A DNA stretch of 44,246 nucleotides from Pseudomonas sp. SST3 (GTDB lineage: Bacteria > Pseudomonadota > Gammaproteobacteria > Pseudomonadales > Pseudomonadaceae). The stretch is from positions 1 through 44,246 of the forward strand of contig NZ_QORI02000029.1 in assembly GCF_003325755.1 (NCBI RefSeq), in the 5' to 3' direction. The notes beneath the pieces were generated by a model. That model was not told the origin of the DNA. It did no database searches and saw only the letters and a program-made list of their open reading frames with translations. Shown one piece after another: positions 18,122 to 26,588 of this stretch. The position numbers and the translations under genes were made by a program. Position 1 is the stretch's first letter, and every line of letters starts with the position of its first letter.

Positions 18122-19349
18122 GCCTGCGAGACAGCAATCCCGAGCACGCAGGCGGTGGCGCCAGCAACGGCTCGTCCAGTGGCCGCCGCGGCTTCGATTA
18201 CCTGATCGTCGGTGCCGGTTTCGCCGGCAGCGTACTGGCCGAGCGCCTGGCGGCGGGGCTGAACAAGCGCGTGCTGGTGGTCGATCGGCGCCCGCACATC
18301 GGCGGCAATGCCTATGACCACTACGATGAAGCCGGTGTACTGATCCATCGCTACGGCCCGCACATCTTTCACACCAACGCCCAGCGCATCGTCGACTACC
18401 TGTCGCGCTTTACCGAATGGCGGCCGTACGAGCATCGCGTACTGGCACAGGTGGACGGCCAGGAAGTGCCGATCCCGATCAACATGACCACGCTGAACAA
18501 GCTCTATGGCCTGAGCATGACCACCGAGCAGGAAGCAGCTGATTTCCTCGCCAGTCGTGCCGAGCCGGTGGATGACATCCAGACCAGCGAAGACGTGGTG
18601 ATCAACGGCATCGGCCGTGAGCTGTATCAGAAGTTCTTCCGCGGCTATACCCGCAAGCAGTGGGGGCTGGACCCATCGCAGCTGGACAAGTCGGTGACCT
18701 CGCGCATCCCGACGCGCACCAATACCGATGACCGCTACTTCACCGATACCTTCCAGCAGATGCCCAAGTACGGTTATACGAAGATGTTCGAGAAGATGCT
18801 CGCGCATCCGAACATCAAGGTGATGATCAACACCGATTATCGGGAAATCCGCGACGAGGTGCAGCACGATCACCTGATCTTCTGCGGGCCGATCGACGAG
18901 TATTTCGACTACCGCTTCGGCAAGCTGCCGTACCGCTCGCTGAAGTTCGAACACAAGCAGCTCGACCAGGAGCAGTTCCAGGCCGTCGGCACGGTCAACT
19001 ACCCGAGCGAGGACGTGCCCTACACGCGTATCAGCGAGTACAAGCACCTCACCGGGCAGGTCCATCCGAAGACCAGCATCACCTACGAATACCCCTCGCC
19101 GAGGGCGATCCGTACTACCCGATCCCACGGCCGGAAAACGCCGAGCTGTACAAGCGCTACCAGAAGCTCGCCGACGAGACGCCGGGCGTGACCTTCGTTG
19201 GGCGTCTCGGCACCTACAAGTACTACAACATGGACCAGGTGGTGGGGCAGGCGCTGGCGCTGTACAAACGCATCGAGGAAGCCGAGCGCGGTCCTGAGCC
19301 CGGCGAAAGCACCGAACACAGCCAGTCGCTGGCTGAACAGGCACCCTGA
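18109..19349 (+). pseudogene. glf: UDP-galactopyranose mutase, interrupted by a one-base frameshift
   Basis: Glf converts UDP-galactopyranose to UDP-galactofuranose using reduced FAD. The start MRDVSLRD at 18109 has AAGGAG eight bases upstream. About 28 extra residues precede the FAD motif VGAGFAGSVLAERLA. Family motifs follow: RPHIGGNAYD, GPHIFHTN, GYTRKQWG, FGKLPYRSL and KTSITYEYPS. At about 19096-19100 the frame shifts: the first frame runs on as nonsense to a stop at 19189-19191. One base added after TCG restores AEGDPYYPIPRPENAELYKR, then FVGRLGTYKYYNMDQVVGQAL, ending at 19349 (about 413 residues). The lost part includes conserved C-terminal residues, so the truncated form is probably inactive. 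A consensus sequencing error is a live alternative. Confidence 0.85.
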
Positions 19350-19362
19350 GACGAGGCGCAAG

Positions 19363-20517
19363 ATGCATCAGCCCACGCTGTTCAAGAGCTTTTTCATGGG
19401 GGGATTCGAATGCTCCAGTCACCGCCGCAGCGACGGCCGGCGTCTCGATCTGCTCGCTGCTACTGGACACGATCGCTGGGCCGCCCATGACTATGCGGTG
19501 CTGCATCGTCATGGCCTGCACAGCGTACGCGACGGCCTGCGCTGGCACCTGATCGAGCAGGTGTCCGGCGAATACGACTGGTCGAGCTTCCTGCCGATGC
19601 TGCAGGCGGCGCAGCGTCAGGGCACCCAGGTCATCTGGGACCTGTGCCATTACGGCTGGCCGGACAATGTGGATATCTGGCGGCCGCAGTTCGTCGAGCG
19701 TTTCGCCCGCTATGCCGCGGCGGCGGCGCAGCTGATCAAGGATGAAACCGATACGGTGCCCTTCTATGCGCCGCTCAACGAAATCTCGTTCTGGGCCTGG
19801 GCCGGTGGTGATGAGGCGTATTTCAACCCGATGACCCGCGGCCGAGGCTTCGAACTAAAACATCAGCTGGTGCGCGCGACCATCGCGGCGATGGAAGCGA
19901 TCCGTGACGTGGAGCCGCGGGCACGTTTCGTTCAGGTCGATCCGGCCATTCACGTGGCGGCGAGCAACGACCGCCCCGGCCCGCAGCGCGAGGCGGAGCG
20001 CTATCGTCAATCGCAGTTCGAAGCCTGGGACATGCTCTGCGGCGAGGCCTGGCCCGGCCTCGGCGGTGCACCGCATTACCTCGACGTGCTCGGGGTGAAC
20101 TATTACTCGGACAACCAGTGGTACCACGGTGACGGCCGCACCATTGAACGCGATAACCCGGACTACCGTCCCTTCAAGGGCATCCTCACGGAGATCTGGC
20201 AACGCTATAAGCGCCCGCTGCTGATCGCCGAAACCGGCGCCGAGGGTGACGTGCGCGGCGACTGGCTGCGTTACGTCAGTGAGCAGGCCGGGCTGGCCAT
20301 GCAGCGCGGGGTTCCGGTCGAAGGCATCTGTCTGTATCCGGTGCTGGACTACCCCGGCTGGACCGATGATCGCCACTGTCCGGTCGGCCTGTTGGGCTTC
20401 CCGGACGAAAACGGTAACCGCTGCGTACACGAAGGCCTGGCCGACGAGCTGCGACTACAGCAGACGCGTTTCAGCCAGCTCAACCACGCCCCGCAGCTCG
20501 CCGAAACATTGCCATGA
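19363..20517 (+). CDS. Clan GH-A glycoside hydrolase, beta-glucosidase-like, cytoplasmic
   Basis: This 384-residue TIM-barrel enzyme resembles GH1-type glycosidases. The putative acid/base is E140 in FYAPLNEISFWAWAGG and the putative nucleophile is E290 in LLIAETGAEG. Other barrel motifs are VIWDLCHYGWPDNVDIW and DVLGVNYYSDNQWY. There is no signal peptide, so it should act in the cytoplasm, odd for a degradative enzyme beside an exporter. It may edit or turn over a glycolipid intermediate, or act in reverse as a transglycosidase. ATG 19363 lies 14 bases after the restored glf stop, with GAGGCGCAAG upstream. Its stop overlaps the ABC gene start (ATGA). The open frame upstream of the ATG is the third frame of glf, not coding. 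Confidence 0.8.
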   Translation: MHQPTLFKSFFMGGFECSSHRRSDGRRLDLLAATGHDRWAAHDYAVLHRHGLHSVRDGLRWHLIEQVSGEYDWSSFLPMLQAAQRQGTQVIWDLCHYGWPDNVDIWRPQFVERFARYAAAAAQLIKDETDTVPFYAPLNEISFWAWAGGDEAYFNPMTRGRGFELKHQLVRATIAAMEAIRDVEPRARFVQVDPAIHVAASNDRPGPQREAERYRQSQFEAWDMLCGEAWPGLGGAPHYLDVLGVNYYSDNQWYHGDGRTIERDNPDYRPFKGILTEIWQRYKRPLLIAETGAEGDVRGDWLRYVSEQAGLAMQRGVPVEGICLYPVLDYPGWTDDRHCPVGLLGFPDENGNRCVHEGLADELRLQQTRFSQLNHAPQLAETLP

Positions 20518-22319
20518 ACGCCCCGGCTCAGGCGCCCAAGGCGAAGCCACACGCGGTGCCGCTGCCGAGCCGACCGATAGCCTTTCTGTGGCACTACATC
20601 TGCGTGCGGCCTTGGCATTTCGGCGGTCTGCTGGCGTTGATCGTCGGCGCTGCCAGCTGTGCGGTGGCCGTGCAGTACGGCATGAAGCTGCTGGTCGATG
20701 CCATGGCTCAGGGCTCCTCGGATCGCGGCGCTGCCAACGTCTGGTTTCCGCTGGGGTTGTTCGTCGGCCTGATCGTCGTCGAAAACGTGTTCTGGCGCCT
20801 CGGTGGCTGGCTCGGCTGCCGTACCGTGGTGGCCAGCGTTGTGGATCTGCGCGTCGACCTGTTCAAGCATCTGACCGGCCACCCGATGCGATACTTCACC
20901 GAGCATTTCGCCGGATCGTTGGGCAATCGTATTTCCGCGGTGGGTCAGGCGGCTGGCGCCATCTACGGCGGTCTGGCATGGAAGATCGTACCGCCCATCG
21001 TCGATTTCATCGGTGCGGTGGTAGTACTGCTCACCGTTGACGTGCGGATGGCCGTGGCGCTGATTCTATTCGTCGCGATCGTCGCCGCGCTGATCACCGG
21101 CTTCGGCATCCGCGGGCGCTCAAAGCATCAACGCTTCGCCGCGCAGTCGGCGCGGGTCGGCGGTGAGCTGGTGGACGCGGTGTCCAATGTGTGGACCATC
21201 AAGGCATTCTCCGCCCGCGACCGCGAGGCCGAACGGCTCGCGCAGGAGATCGGTTACGAAGCGCGCGCTCAGCGACGCAGCTGGATGTACCTGGAAAAAG
21301 CGCGGGTGATGCACGACATCTGCCTGTCGGTGATGGCCGGCGGCATGCTGATCTGGGCGATCAGCCTGTGGGTCGGCGGGGAAGTGACCGCTGGCGACGT
21401 GGTGCTGGTCAGCGCGTTGACGTTCCGCATCCTGCATGGTTCGCGCGATCTGGCGCTGGCGCTGGTGGATGCGACCCAGCAGATTGGTGCCATCGATGAC
21501 ACGCTGCGCATCATCGTTCAGCCTCACGGCCTGGAGGACAGCGATGCACAGCTATTGCTGGCCGAAGGCGACATCACCTTTGCGGACGTCAGTTTCAGCT
21601 ATCCCGATCGCGGCGCCGTGTTCCGTCATCTCGATCTGCATATTCCGGCCGGGGAGAAGGTCGGCGTGGTGGGCTCATCCGGGGCCGGCAAGTCGACCCT
21701 GATCAATCTCATCCAGCGGCTGGACGATGTGCAGGATGGGCGCATTCTCATCGACGGCCAGGACATCCGCAGCGTCAGCCAGGACAGCCTGCGCGAGAAG
21801 ATCGCCGTGGTCCCGCAGGAAACCGCGCTGTTCAACCGCAGCATTCGCGAGAACATCCGCTACGGTCGCCCCGGTGCGACTGACGACGAGGTGGTCGAAG
21901 CGGCACGCAGCGCGTTCTGCGACAGTTTCATCCGCGAGCTGCCGCAGGGTTACGACACCCTGGTCGGCGAGCGCGGGGTGATGCTTTCTGGAGGCCAGCG
22001 CCAACGCCTGGGGATCGCTCGGGCGTTCCTGAAGGACGCACCGATCCTTATCCTCGATGAGGCCACGTCGGCGCTGGACACTCAATCCGAAGCGGAAATC
22101 CAGGCGGCGCTCAACAATCTTGTGCATCACCGGACCGTTGTCGCCGTGGCACATCGTCTTTCAACGCTGTCGAGCTTCGACCGGATCATCGTGTTGCGCG
22201 ACGGTCAGATCGTCGAAGACGGCCCGCCGCATGAGCTGCGCAACCGTGGCGGCGCGTTTGACGCGCTGTGGCGCATGCAGGCCGAGGGCTTCAAGCAGCA
22301 GCCCGATCCGGCGGTATGA
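20514..22319 (+). CDS. ABC exporter half-transporter (permease fused to ATPase)
   Basis: This 601-residue MsbA-like protein has about six transmembrane segments within residues 22-310. The nucleotide-binding domain (about 352-585) shows Walker A GSSGAGKST (387-395), Q-loop VVPQETALF, signature LSGGQ (491-495), Walker B ILILDE (511-516), D-loop SALD and H547 in AHRLS. It works as a homodimer and exports lipids, glycolipids, peptides or drugs. The operon context of glycosyltransferase, Glf and glycosidase suggests a glycolipid or glycan intermediate as substrate. It overlaps genes on both sides by four bases, showing tight translational coupling. Confidence 0.92.
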   Translation: MNAPAQAPKAKPHAVPLPSRPIAFLWHYICVRPWHFGGLLALIVGAASCAVAVQYGMKLLVDAMAQGSSDRGAANVWFPLGLFVGLIVVENVFWRLGGWLGCRTVVASVVDLRVDLFKHLTGHPMRYFTEHFAGSLGNRISAVGQAAGAIYGGLAWKIVPPIVDFIGAVVVLLTVDVRMAVALILFVAIVAALITGFGIRGRSKHQRFAAQSARVGGELVDAVSNVWTIKAFSARDREAERLAQEIGYEARAQRRSWMYLEKARVMHDICLSVMAGGMLIWAISLWVGGEVTAGDVVLVSALTFRILHGSRDLALALVDATQQIGAIDDTLRIIVQPHGLEDSDAQLLLAEGDITFADVSFSYPDRGAVFRHLDLHIPAGEKVGVVGSSGAGKSTLINLIQRLDDVQDGRILIDGQDIRSVSQDSLREKIAVVPQETALFNRSIRENIRYGRPGATDDEVVEAARSAFCDSFIRELPQGYDTLVGERGVMLSGGQRQRLGIARAFLKDAPILILDEATSALDTQSEAEIQAALNNLVHHRTVVAVAHRLSTLSSFDRIIVLRDGQIVEDGPPHELRNRGGAFDALWRMQAEGFKQQPDPAV

Positions 22320-22531
22320 AGCGCGTCGCGGTTAAATCGCGCAGCCTCCGGGAGCTGGGTTACGACCCGGATGAGCAAGCGCTGGAGGTGCTGTTTCACA
22401 ACGGCTCGCTATACCGCTACGAACAGGTACCCGCTGAGGTGGTACAGGCGCTGCTAGAAGCCGATTCCCTGGGGCGGTATTTCAATCAGATATTCAAGGC
22501 GCAGCATTACCGCTACCGGCGCCTCGAATAA
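22316..22531 (+). CDS. KTSC domain-containing small protein
   Basis: This 71-residue protein reads SRSLRELGYDPDEQALEVLF, then NGSLYRYEQVPAEVVQALL and a final SLGRYFNQIFKAQHYRYRRL. The pattern is that of the KTSC domain, a small domain named for a Lys-Thr-Ser-Cys motif in other members and found with RNA-metabolism proteins in some cases. That motif is not obvious here, but the LGYD, YxYxxVP and G-x-x-x-N-x-x spacing match. Function is unknown. Its ATG overlaps the ABC gene stop by four bases, so it belongs to the operon. Confidence 0.75.
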   Translation: MKRVAVKSRSLRELGYDPDEQALEVLFHNGSLYRYEQVPAEVVQALLEADSLGRYFNQIFKAQHYRYRRLE

Positions 22532-22580
22532 TCCGGCTGGGTTGATTGGCGAGCGTGGTGGCCTCGTGTGAGCGCCGTCT

Positions 22581-22603
22581 CGTAGGGTGGGCTTCAGCCC
22601 ACC
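22581..22603. repeat. REP palindrome, minus orientation
   Basis: CGTAGGGTGGGCTTCAG then CCCACC, the same family as the elements around the RAYT gene. It lies 50 bases after the end of the ABC-KTSC operon. Confidence 0.85.
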
Positions 22604-22620
22604 AGAGGGGTTGAGCTTAC

Positions 22621-22645
22621 CGGTGAGCTAAAGCCCACCCTACGG
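22621..22645. repeat. REP palindrome, plus orientation
   Basis: CGGTGAGCTAAAGCCC then ACCCTACGG, with one arm mismatch (GTGAGCT). Together with 22581-22603 it forms an inverted REP pair separated by 17 bases. Confidence 0.8.
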
Positions 22646-22915
22646 TTCGAGGGCTTTTAGCCGCGAGGGCGGTCGTGAACATTTTCCGCATGAAAGCGCA
22701 GTCGTCGAACAGAAAACGACGAAACACCCACCCTACGGCCTTGGGGGTTTGCCGCCGCATTGGCTGGCTTGTACACGCATCCACCCCCGTCGAATCTCCT
22801 TATCGGTATTCCAATTGAGCCGCTGCGCTGAACTTCCGACGGGCTGGACGGGCCTCAATGGACAGGACGCGTCAATTCCGAGCGGAGGCTCCTCAGACCA
22901 CAAGGGGATACATTC

Positions 22916-23131
22916 ATGTCGGATCATCACACCTACAAGAAGATCGAGATCGTCGGTTCCTCGCGCACCAGCGTGGACGAGGCGATCCAGAACGGCATCG
23001 CCGAAGCCAGCAAAACGCTGCGCAATGTCGAGTGGTTCGAGGTCGGCGAAATTCGTGGTCATGTCGAAAACGGCAAGGTCGGCCACTATCAGGTCACCAT
23101 GAAGGTCGGCTTTCGCCTCGCTGACAGCTGA
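22916..23131 (+). CDS. Dodecin family flavin-binding protein
   Basis: This 71-residue protein shows the complete dodecin pattern: HHTYKKIEIVGSSRTSVDEA, then IQNGIAEASKTLRNVEWFEV and GHVENGKVGHYQVTMKVGF. W44 is at the position that stacks on flavin in known dodecins. Dodecins form hollow dodecamers that bind riboflavin, FMN or FAD and are thought to buffer free flavin. AAGGGG precedes ATG 22916. It is monocistronic, convergent with the antiporter gene. Confidence 0.93.
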   Translation: MSDHHTYKKIEIVGSSRTSVDEAIQNGIAEASKTLRNVEWFEVGEIRGHVENGKVGHYQVTMKVGFRLADS

Positions 23132-23134
23132 TCG

Positions 23135-23162
23135 CTTCAGGCCACCCGGCCAGCGCCTGAAG
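23135..23162. terminator. Possible bidirectional hairpin after dodecin
   Basis: Arms CTTCAGGC and GCCTGAAG, 8 bases each, sit between the convergent dodecin and antiporter genes with a 12-base loop. There is no T-run on the plus strand, so the terminator call is weak. Confidence 0.35.
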
Positions 23163-23199
23163 GTCGGCTGTCCGGGGCAGCCTGGCGCTCGCTGATTCG

Positions 23200-24546
23200 T
23201 CAGGTCGTTCGGCTGCGCTCGTAGCGTCGCAATAGCGGTTGGGTGCTGAGGCCGTGAATCAGAATGCTCAGCGCCACCACCGGGATCACCAGCTGGATGA
23301 CCTGCTCGGCTTCACCCGGCAGCAGCCCATGAGTCACCGCAAAGCTCAGGTAGTACAGGCTGCCGATGCCACGGATGCCGAACCAGCCGACGGTCAGCAA
23401 TTGGGATCGATCCAGGTAGCGACGTGGCATCAGTAGCCATACGCTCAATGGCCGGATCAGCAGAAACAGCGCGAACGCCAGGGGCACCGCGCGCCAATCC
23501 CAGTGCACCGACACCAGCACGCCGAGCATGGTCACCAGCAGCACCTCCAGGCTGCGCTCCAGCTGCCCGCCAAAGGTCAGGATATCGCCCATCATCACAC
23601 CTGCGGCCATCTTGGGTTCATCGATGCGTTTGCCGGCCAGCGGAAGCTCACGGGGTGACAGACCGCCTTCGACCACATGCGGAATGGCGTCGGCAATCAA
23701 CTCTTCGGACGGCGTTTCGGATTTTTTCGCGACCGAGACTTCGGCGCGGCGCAAGCCCAGGCCCGCCGCGAATACCGCGAGAAAGCCCCAAGCGCCGATG
23801 AGCTCAGCGCCGACATAGGCGAGCGCAATCAGGGCCAGCGCCAGCGAGTCGTTCGGCGACATCGAAGTGTCGGTATCCCGGGTCCGCAGATAGATCGCCA
23901 GCTTGCCGATCAGCTTGCCGAGCATATAGCCGAACAGCAGCCCGGCCGGAACGGCCCAGACCAGCCGATGCAGCGCCCATTCACCGACCCAGCCCAGGGC
24001 CAGGGTTTCCTGCTCGATCAGCAGCAGGCCGAGCACCACGAAGGGGAACGCGGTGCCATCGTTGAATCCGGCCTCGCCGGACAGCCCATAACGTACATGA
24101 TCGCTGTCGCGGGAATTGTTCACCTGAACCAGGCTGGCCAGTACCGGATCAGTGGGCGCCAGGATCGCGCCGGTCAGTATCGCTAGCCCCCAGCCGAGCC
24201 CCAGCAGGTAATGGCAGAACAGCGCGACGCCGGCGATACAGGCGACCATCACCGGTCCGGCCAGGATGTACGTGCTCCTCCAGGCCGGATGGCCTAGCGG
24301 CATGCGGAGTTTGAGGCCACTGACGAACAGCGATACGAGCACCACGACCTCGGTGAGGTGCTCCATCCAGCCGGCGATCAGCAGGAATTCCATCTCCCAC
24401 AGGCCGATGCCGAGCTGTCCGATCAGCAGCCCGAAGCCGAGGTAGATGAGCGACGTGGTGACCGGCAGCCAGCGCAGGTAGGCCGATGCCAGGGCGAGGA
24501 TCAATAGCAGGACGCCGAGTACGGCCATCCATTCGAGAAAATTCAT
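23200..24546 (-). CDS. CPA1-family cation:proton antiporter
   Basis: This 448-residue membrane protein has about 12 hydrophobic segments. Key CPA1 motifs are present: GAILAPTDPVLAS, then GLSGEAGFNDGTAFPFV, whose ND pair is in the ion-binding helix of NhaP-type exchangers, and GWFGIRGIGSLYYL near the C-terminus. It should exchange Na+ or K+ for H+ across the inner membrane. There is no C-terminal TrkA regulatory domain. AAGG lies upstream of ATG 24546. The 475-base upstream region is full of repeats and must contain its promoter. Confidence 0.92.
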   Translation of the reverse strand: MNFLEWMAVLGVLLLILALASAYLRWLPVTTSLIYLGFGLLIGQLGIGLWEMEFLLIAGWMEHLTEVVVLVSLFVSGLKLRMPLGHPAWRSTYILAGPVMVACIAGVALFCHYLLGLGWGLAILTGAILAPTDPVLASLVQVNNSRDSDHVRYGLSGEAGFNDGTAFPFVVLGLLLIEQETLALGWVGEWALHRLVWAVPAGLLFGYMLGKLIGKLAIYLRTRDTDTSMSPNDSLALALIALAYVGAELIGAWGFLAVFAAGLGLRRAEVSVAKKSETPSEELIADAIPHVVEGGLSPRELPLAGKRIDEPKMAAGVMMGDILTFGGQLERSLEVLLVTMLGVLVSVHWDWRAVPLAFALFLLIRPLSVWLLMPRRYLDRSQLLTVGWFGIRGIGSLYYLSFAVTHGLLPGEAEQVIQLVIPVVALSILIHGLSTQPLLRRYERSRTT

Positions 24547-24671
24547 TCAGCCTTCCGCAAACAAGCCTGACGCGCAGAAGTGCGCATGGCTGGTGGTTCG
24601 ATCGGGATGGTTCGATGGGGTTCAGCGGCGTTCGTCGCAGCGTGCGCCTGCTACTGGAGCGGTTCAGTCAA

Positions 24672-24727
24672 GGCTTTGGGCTTTGGGCTTTGGGCTTTGG
24701 GCTTTGGCTTTGGGTCTCTGGCTTTGG
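24672..24727 (+). repeat. TTTGGGC tandem repeat with G-quadruplex potential
   Basis: Four G-triplets are separated by exactly CTTT: GGG(CTTTGGG)x3, followed by degenerate copies CTTTGG and CTTTGGG. This fits the canonical G3N4G3N4G3N4G3 pattern on the plus strand. It lies 126 bases upstream of the antiporter start, where the plus strand is the template. Confidence 0.85.
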
Positions 24728-24748
24728 ACCCCTGGCTTTTTTGTTCTT

Positions 24749-24838
24749 GTGGGAGGCCCGCCCTCGGGGCGAAGCTTTTGGGGCCTTGGCAGGCCTGCGG
24801 CCTGCATTCGCCGCGGGTCGCGCCTCCCACTGGAGCGG
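24749..24838 (+). repeat. 90-base dispersed repeat, copy A
   Basis: Begins GTGGGAGGCCCGCCC and ends GCGCCTCCCACTGGAGCGG. The outer GTGGGAGGC / GCCTCCCAC arms are inverted. It differs from copy B at only two positions by eye (GGGTCGCG versus GGGGCGCG, and CCCAC versus CCTAC). Confidence 0.9.
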
Positions 24839-24930
24839 CTTTGTGCAGGGATTTGGGTTCTGGCTTCTGGCTTCTGGCTCTTTGAGCTCTTTGAGCTTTT
24901 TGGCTTGGGGCTTTTGGCTTTTTTGCTTTT

Positions 24931-25020
24931 GTGGGAGGCCCGCCCTCGGGGCGAAGCTTTTGGGGCCTTGGCAGGCCTGCGGCCTGCATTCGCCGCGGGG
25001 CGCGCCTCCTACTGGAGCGG
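24931..25020 (+). repeat. 90-base dispersed repeat, copy B
   Basis: A near-identical direct copy of 24749-24838, 182 bases further along, ending one base before the stop codon of the LLM oxidoreductase gene. Confidence 0.9.
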
Positions 25021-25021
25021 T

Positions 25022-26017
25022 TCAACGCAGGCCGGCGAGGATCTCGAAGGCGTGGTGGCGGTCGGCGGTTTCGTAGAAATCGCAGGTGAAGATCAACTCG
25101 TCGGCCTGGGTCTGTTCCAGCAGGATCTCCAGCCGCGCGCGGATCTTCTCCGGCCCGCCGATCAGCGCCATGCCGAGAAAGTTGCCTACCGCGTCCTGCT
25201 CATGCGGCAGCCATTTGCCTTGCATGCTTTGTACTGGCGGCACCAGCACCAGGCTCTGGCCACGGATCAGCGCCAGGATGCGCTGGTAGGCGGTGGTTGC
25301 CAGGTACTCGGCCTGCTCGTCGGTGTCGGCGGTCATCAACGGCACGCCGAGCATCACGTAGGGCTTGTCGAGTACCTCCGAGGGGCGGAAGTTTTCGCGA
25401 TAGAGGCGAATCGCCTCATGAGCGTAGCGCGGCGCGAAATGCGAGGCGAAGGCGTAGGGCAGACCCTTGGCCGCCGCCAGCTGAGCGCTGAACAGGCTGG
25501 AGCCGAGCAGCCAGATCGGCACGTTGCTGCCGACCCCGGGCATGGCGATCACCCGCTGGTTGCGTTGGCGGGGGCCGAGAAGCAACTGCAGTTCTTCGAC
25601 ATCCGCCGGGAAGTCGTCGGCACTGCCCATGCGGTCGCGGCGCAGTGCGTGGGCCGTGAACTGGTCGGCACCCGGCGCACGACCCAGGCCAAGGTCGATA
25701 CGCCCGGGGTAAAGCGCTTCCAGCGTACCGAACTGCTCGGCGATCACCAACGGCGCATGGTTGGGCAGCATCACCCCGCCGGCACCCAGGCGAATCCGCG
25801 ACGTGCCGGCCGCCAGGTAGCCGATCAATACCGACGTGGCGGCGCTGGCGATGCCGTCCATGTTGTGGTGTTCGGCCACCCAGAAGCGCTCGAAGCCGAG
25901 CTTTTCGACATGCTGCGCCAGTGCCAGGGCGTTGCGCAGGGCGAGCCCGGCGTCGCCGTCATCGCGGATCGGCGCCAGGTCCAAGGTGGAAAAGCGGGTA
26001 TGTTCGATACGGGACAT
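25022..26017 (-). CDS. LLM class flavin-dependent oxidoreductase, YhbW type
   Basis: The 331-residue protein belongs to the bacterial luciferase-like monooxygenase superfamily. Characteristic segments are [54 protein letters not shown] and [17 protein letters not shown]. Relatives use reduced FMN on small organic substrates; the substrate here cannot be predicted. Length and motifs match YhbW, a common single-gene member. GGAGAG lies upstream of ATG 26017. Confidence 0.9.
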   Translation of the reverse strand: MSRIEHTRFSTLDLAPIRDDGDAGLALRNALALAQHVEKLGFERFWVAEHHNMDGIASAATSVLIGYLAAGTSRIRLGAGGVMLPNHAPLVIAEQFGTLEALYPGRIDLGLGRAPGADQFTAHALRRDRMGSADDFPADVEELQLLLGPRQRNQRVIAMPGVGSNVPIWLLGSSLFSAQLAAAKGLPYAFASHFAPRYAHEAIRLYRENFRPSEVLDKPYVMLGVPLMTADTDEQAEYLATTAYQRILALIRGQSLVLVPPVQSMQGKWLPHEQDAVGNFLGMALIGGPEKIRARLEILLEQTQADELIFTCDFYETADRHHAFEILAGLR

Positions 26018-26059
26018 CGTTTTATCTCTCCGTTGGCCGCGGCGGCTGGCAAGGACGAC

Positions 26060-26470
26060 TCAGTAGCAGTGCTCGGCCTCGGCGCGGGCAAGAACGTTGC
26101 GCTGCTCGTCGTACAGCCAGCCCTGTGGCGTGAAGCCCAGCGAGCGCGCCTGAAACAGATAGCGCCGCCCGGCCTGAAAATCGTCATAGCGGATGACCAT
26201 GGTACAACGCAGGTACTCGGTGTCGCCGAAGTCGCCTAATCCGCCGCTGCTGATTTCGAATTCGTAACGTGCCTCGAGTTCATGCGCGCCGGGGCTGACC
26301 TGGAAAAAGCGGCCGTCCGGCGTGCGTTTGTCATCCAGCCGGTCTGACATGAAGATGTCGCTGGGCTGCGCGCTCATATCGACCCAGGCCATGTCTGGAT
26401 TGTGTACGGGCAGCGGGCCGGCACAGCCGGTTAGGCCGGCGACCAGTAGCAGGACAAATAGCAGGCGCAT
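26060..26470 (-). CDS. Lipoprotein of unknown function, paralogue of the next gene
   Basis: This 136-residue protein has a lipoprotein signal peptide with lipobox LTGC (Cys16). The mature part contains FFQVSPGAHELEARYEFE, YDDFQAGRRYLFQARSLGF and a final LARAEAEHCY. The same pattern is shared with the neighbour at 26589-27014, so the two are tandem paralogues. I do not recognise the family; beta-rich composition and paired cysteines suggest a small folded periplasmic or outer-membrane-attached domain. AGGAA precedes ATG 26470. Confidence 0.8.
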   Translation of the reverse strand: MRLLFVLLLVAGLTGCAGPLPVHNPDMAWVDMSAQPSDIFMSDRLDDKRTPDGRFFQVSPGAHELEARYEFEISSGGLGDFGDTEYLRCTMVIRYDDFQAGRRYLFQARSLGFTPQGWLYDEQRNVLARAEAEHCY

Positions 26471-26588
26471 GATGGATTCCTCGACAGGCCGCAGCTAGCC
26501 CAGTGCTGCCGCGGTCGTCTGCTGAGACTGAGCCAGCGGCGGCGCTTTTTCAACGCCTCCAGTCAGTGGGATGAACGGAGCTGGCAGC

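Larger units (their letters stand above)
22532..22915. other. Intergenic region with an inverted REP pair, no gene seen
   Basis: The stretch holds REPs at 22581-22603 and 22621-22645 plus a half element CACCCACCCTACGG at 22726-22739. No protein gene is supported. The dodecin promoter should lie in the last 150 bases. Confidence 0.5.
24547..25021. other. Repeat-dense intergenic block, no gene seen
   Basis: The block has a TTTGGGC tandem tract (24672-24727), two 90-base direct repeats (24749-24838 and 24931-25020), and a leading end fragment CTGCTACTGGAGCGGTTCA at 24649-24667 matching the ends of those repeats. Between the two copies is a second low-complexity run of GGCTTCTGGCTTCTGGCTCT-type sequence (24857-24927). 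The forward open frames here only reflect repeat composition. Confidence 0.75.
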
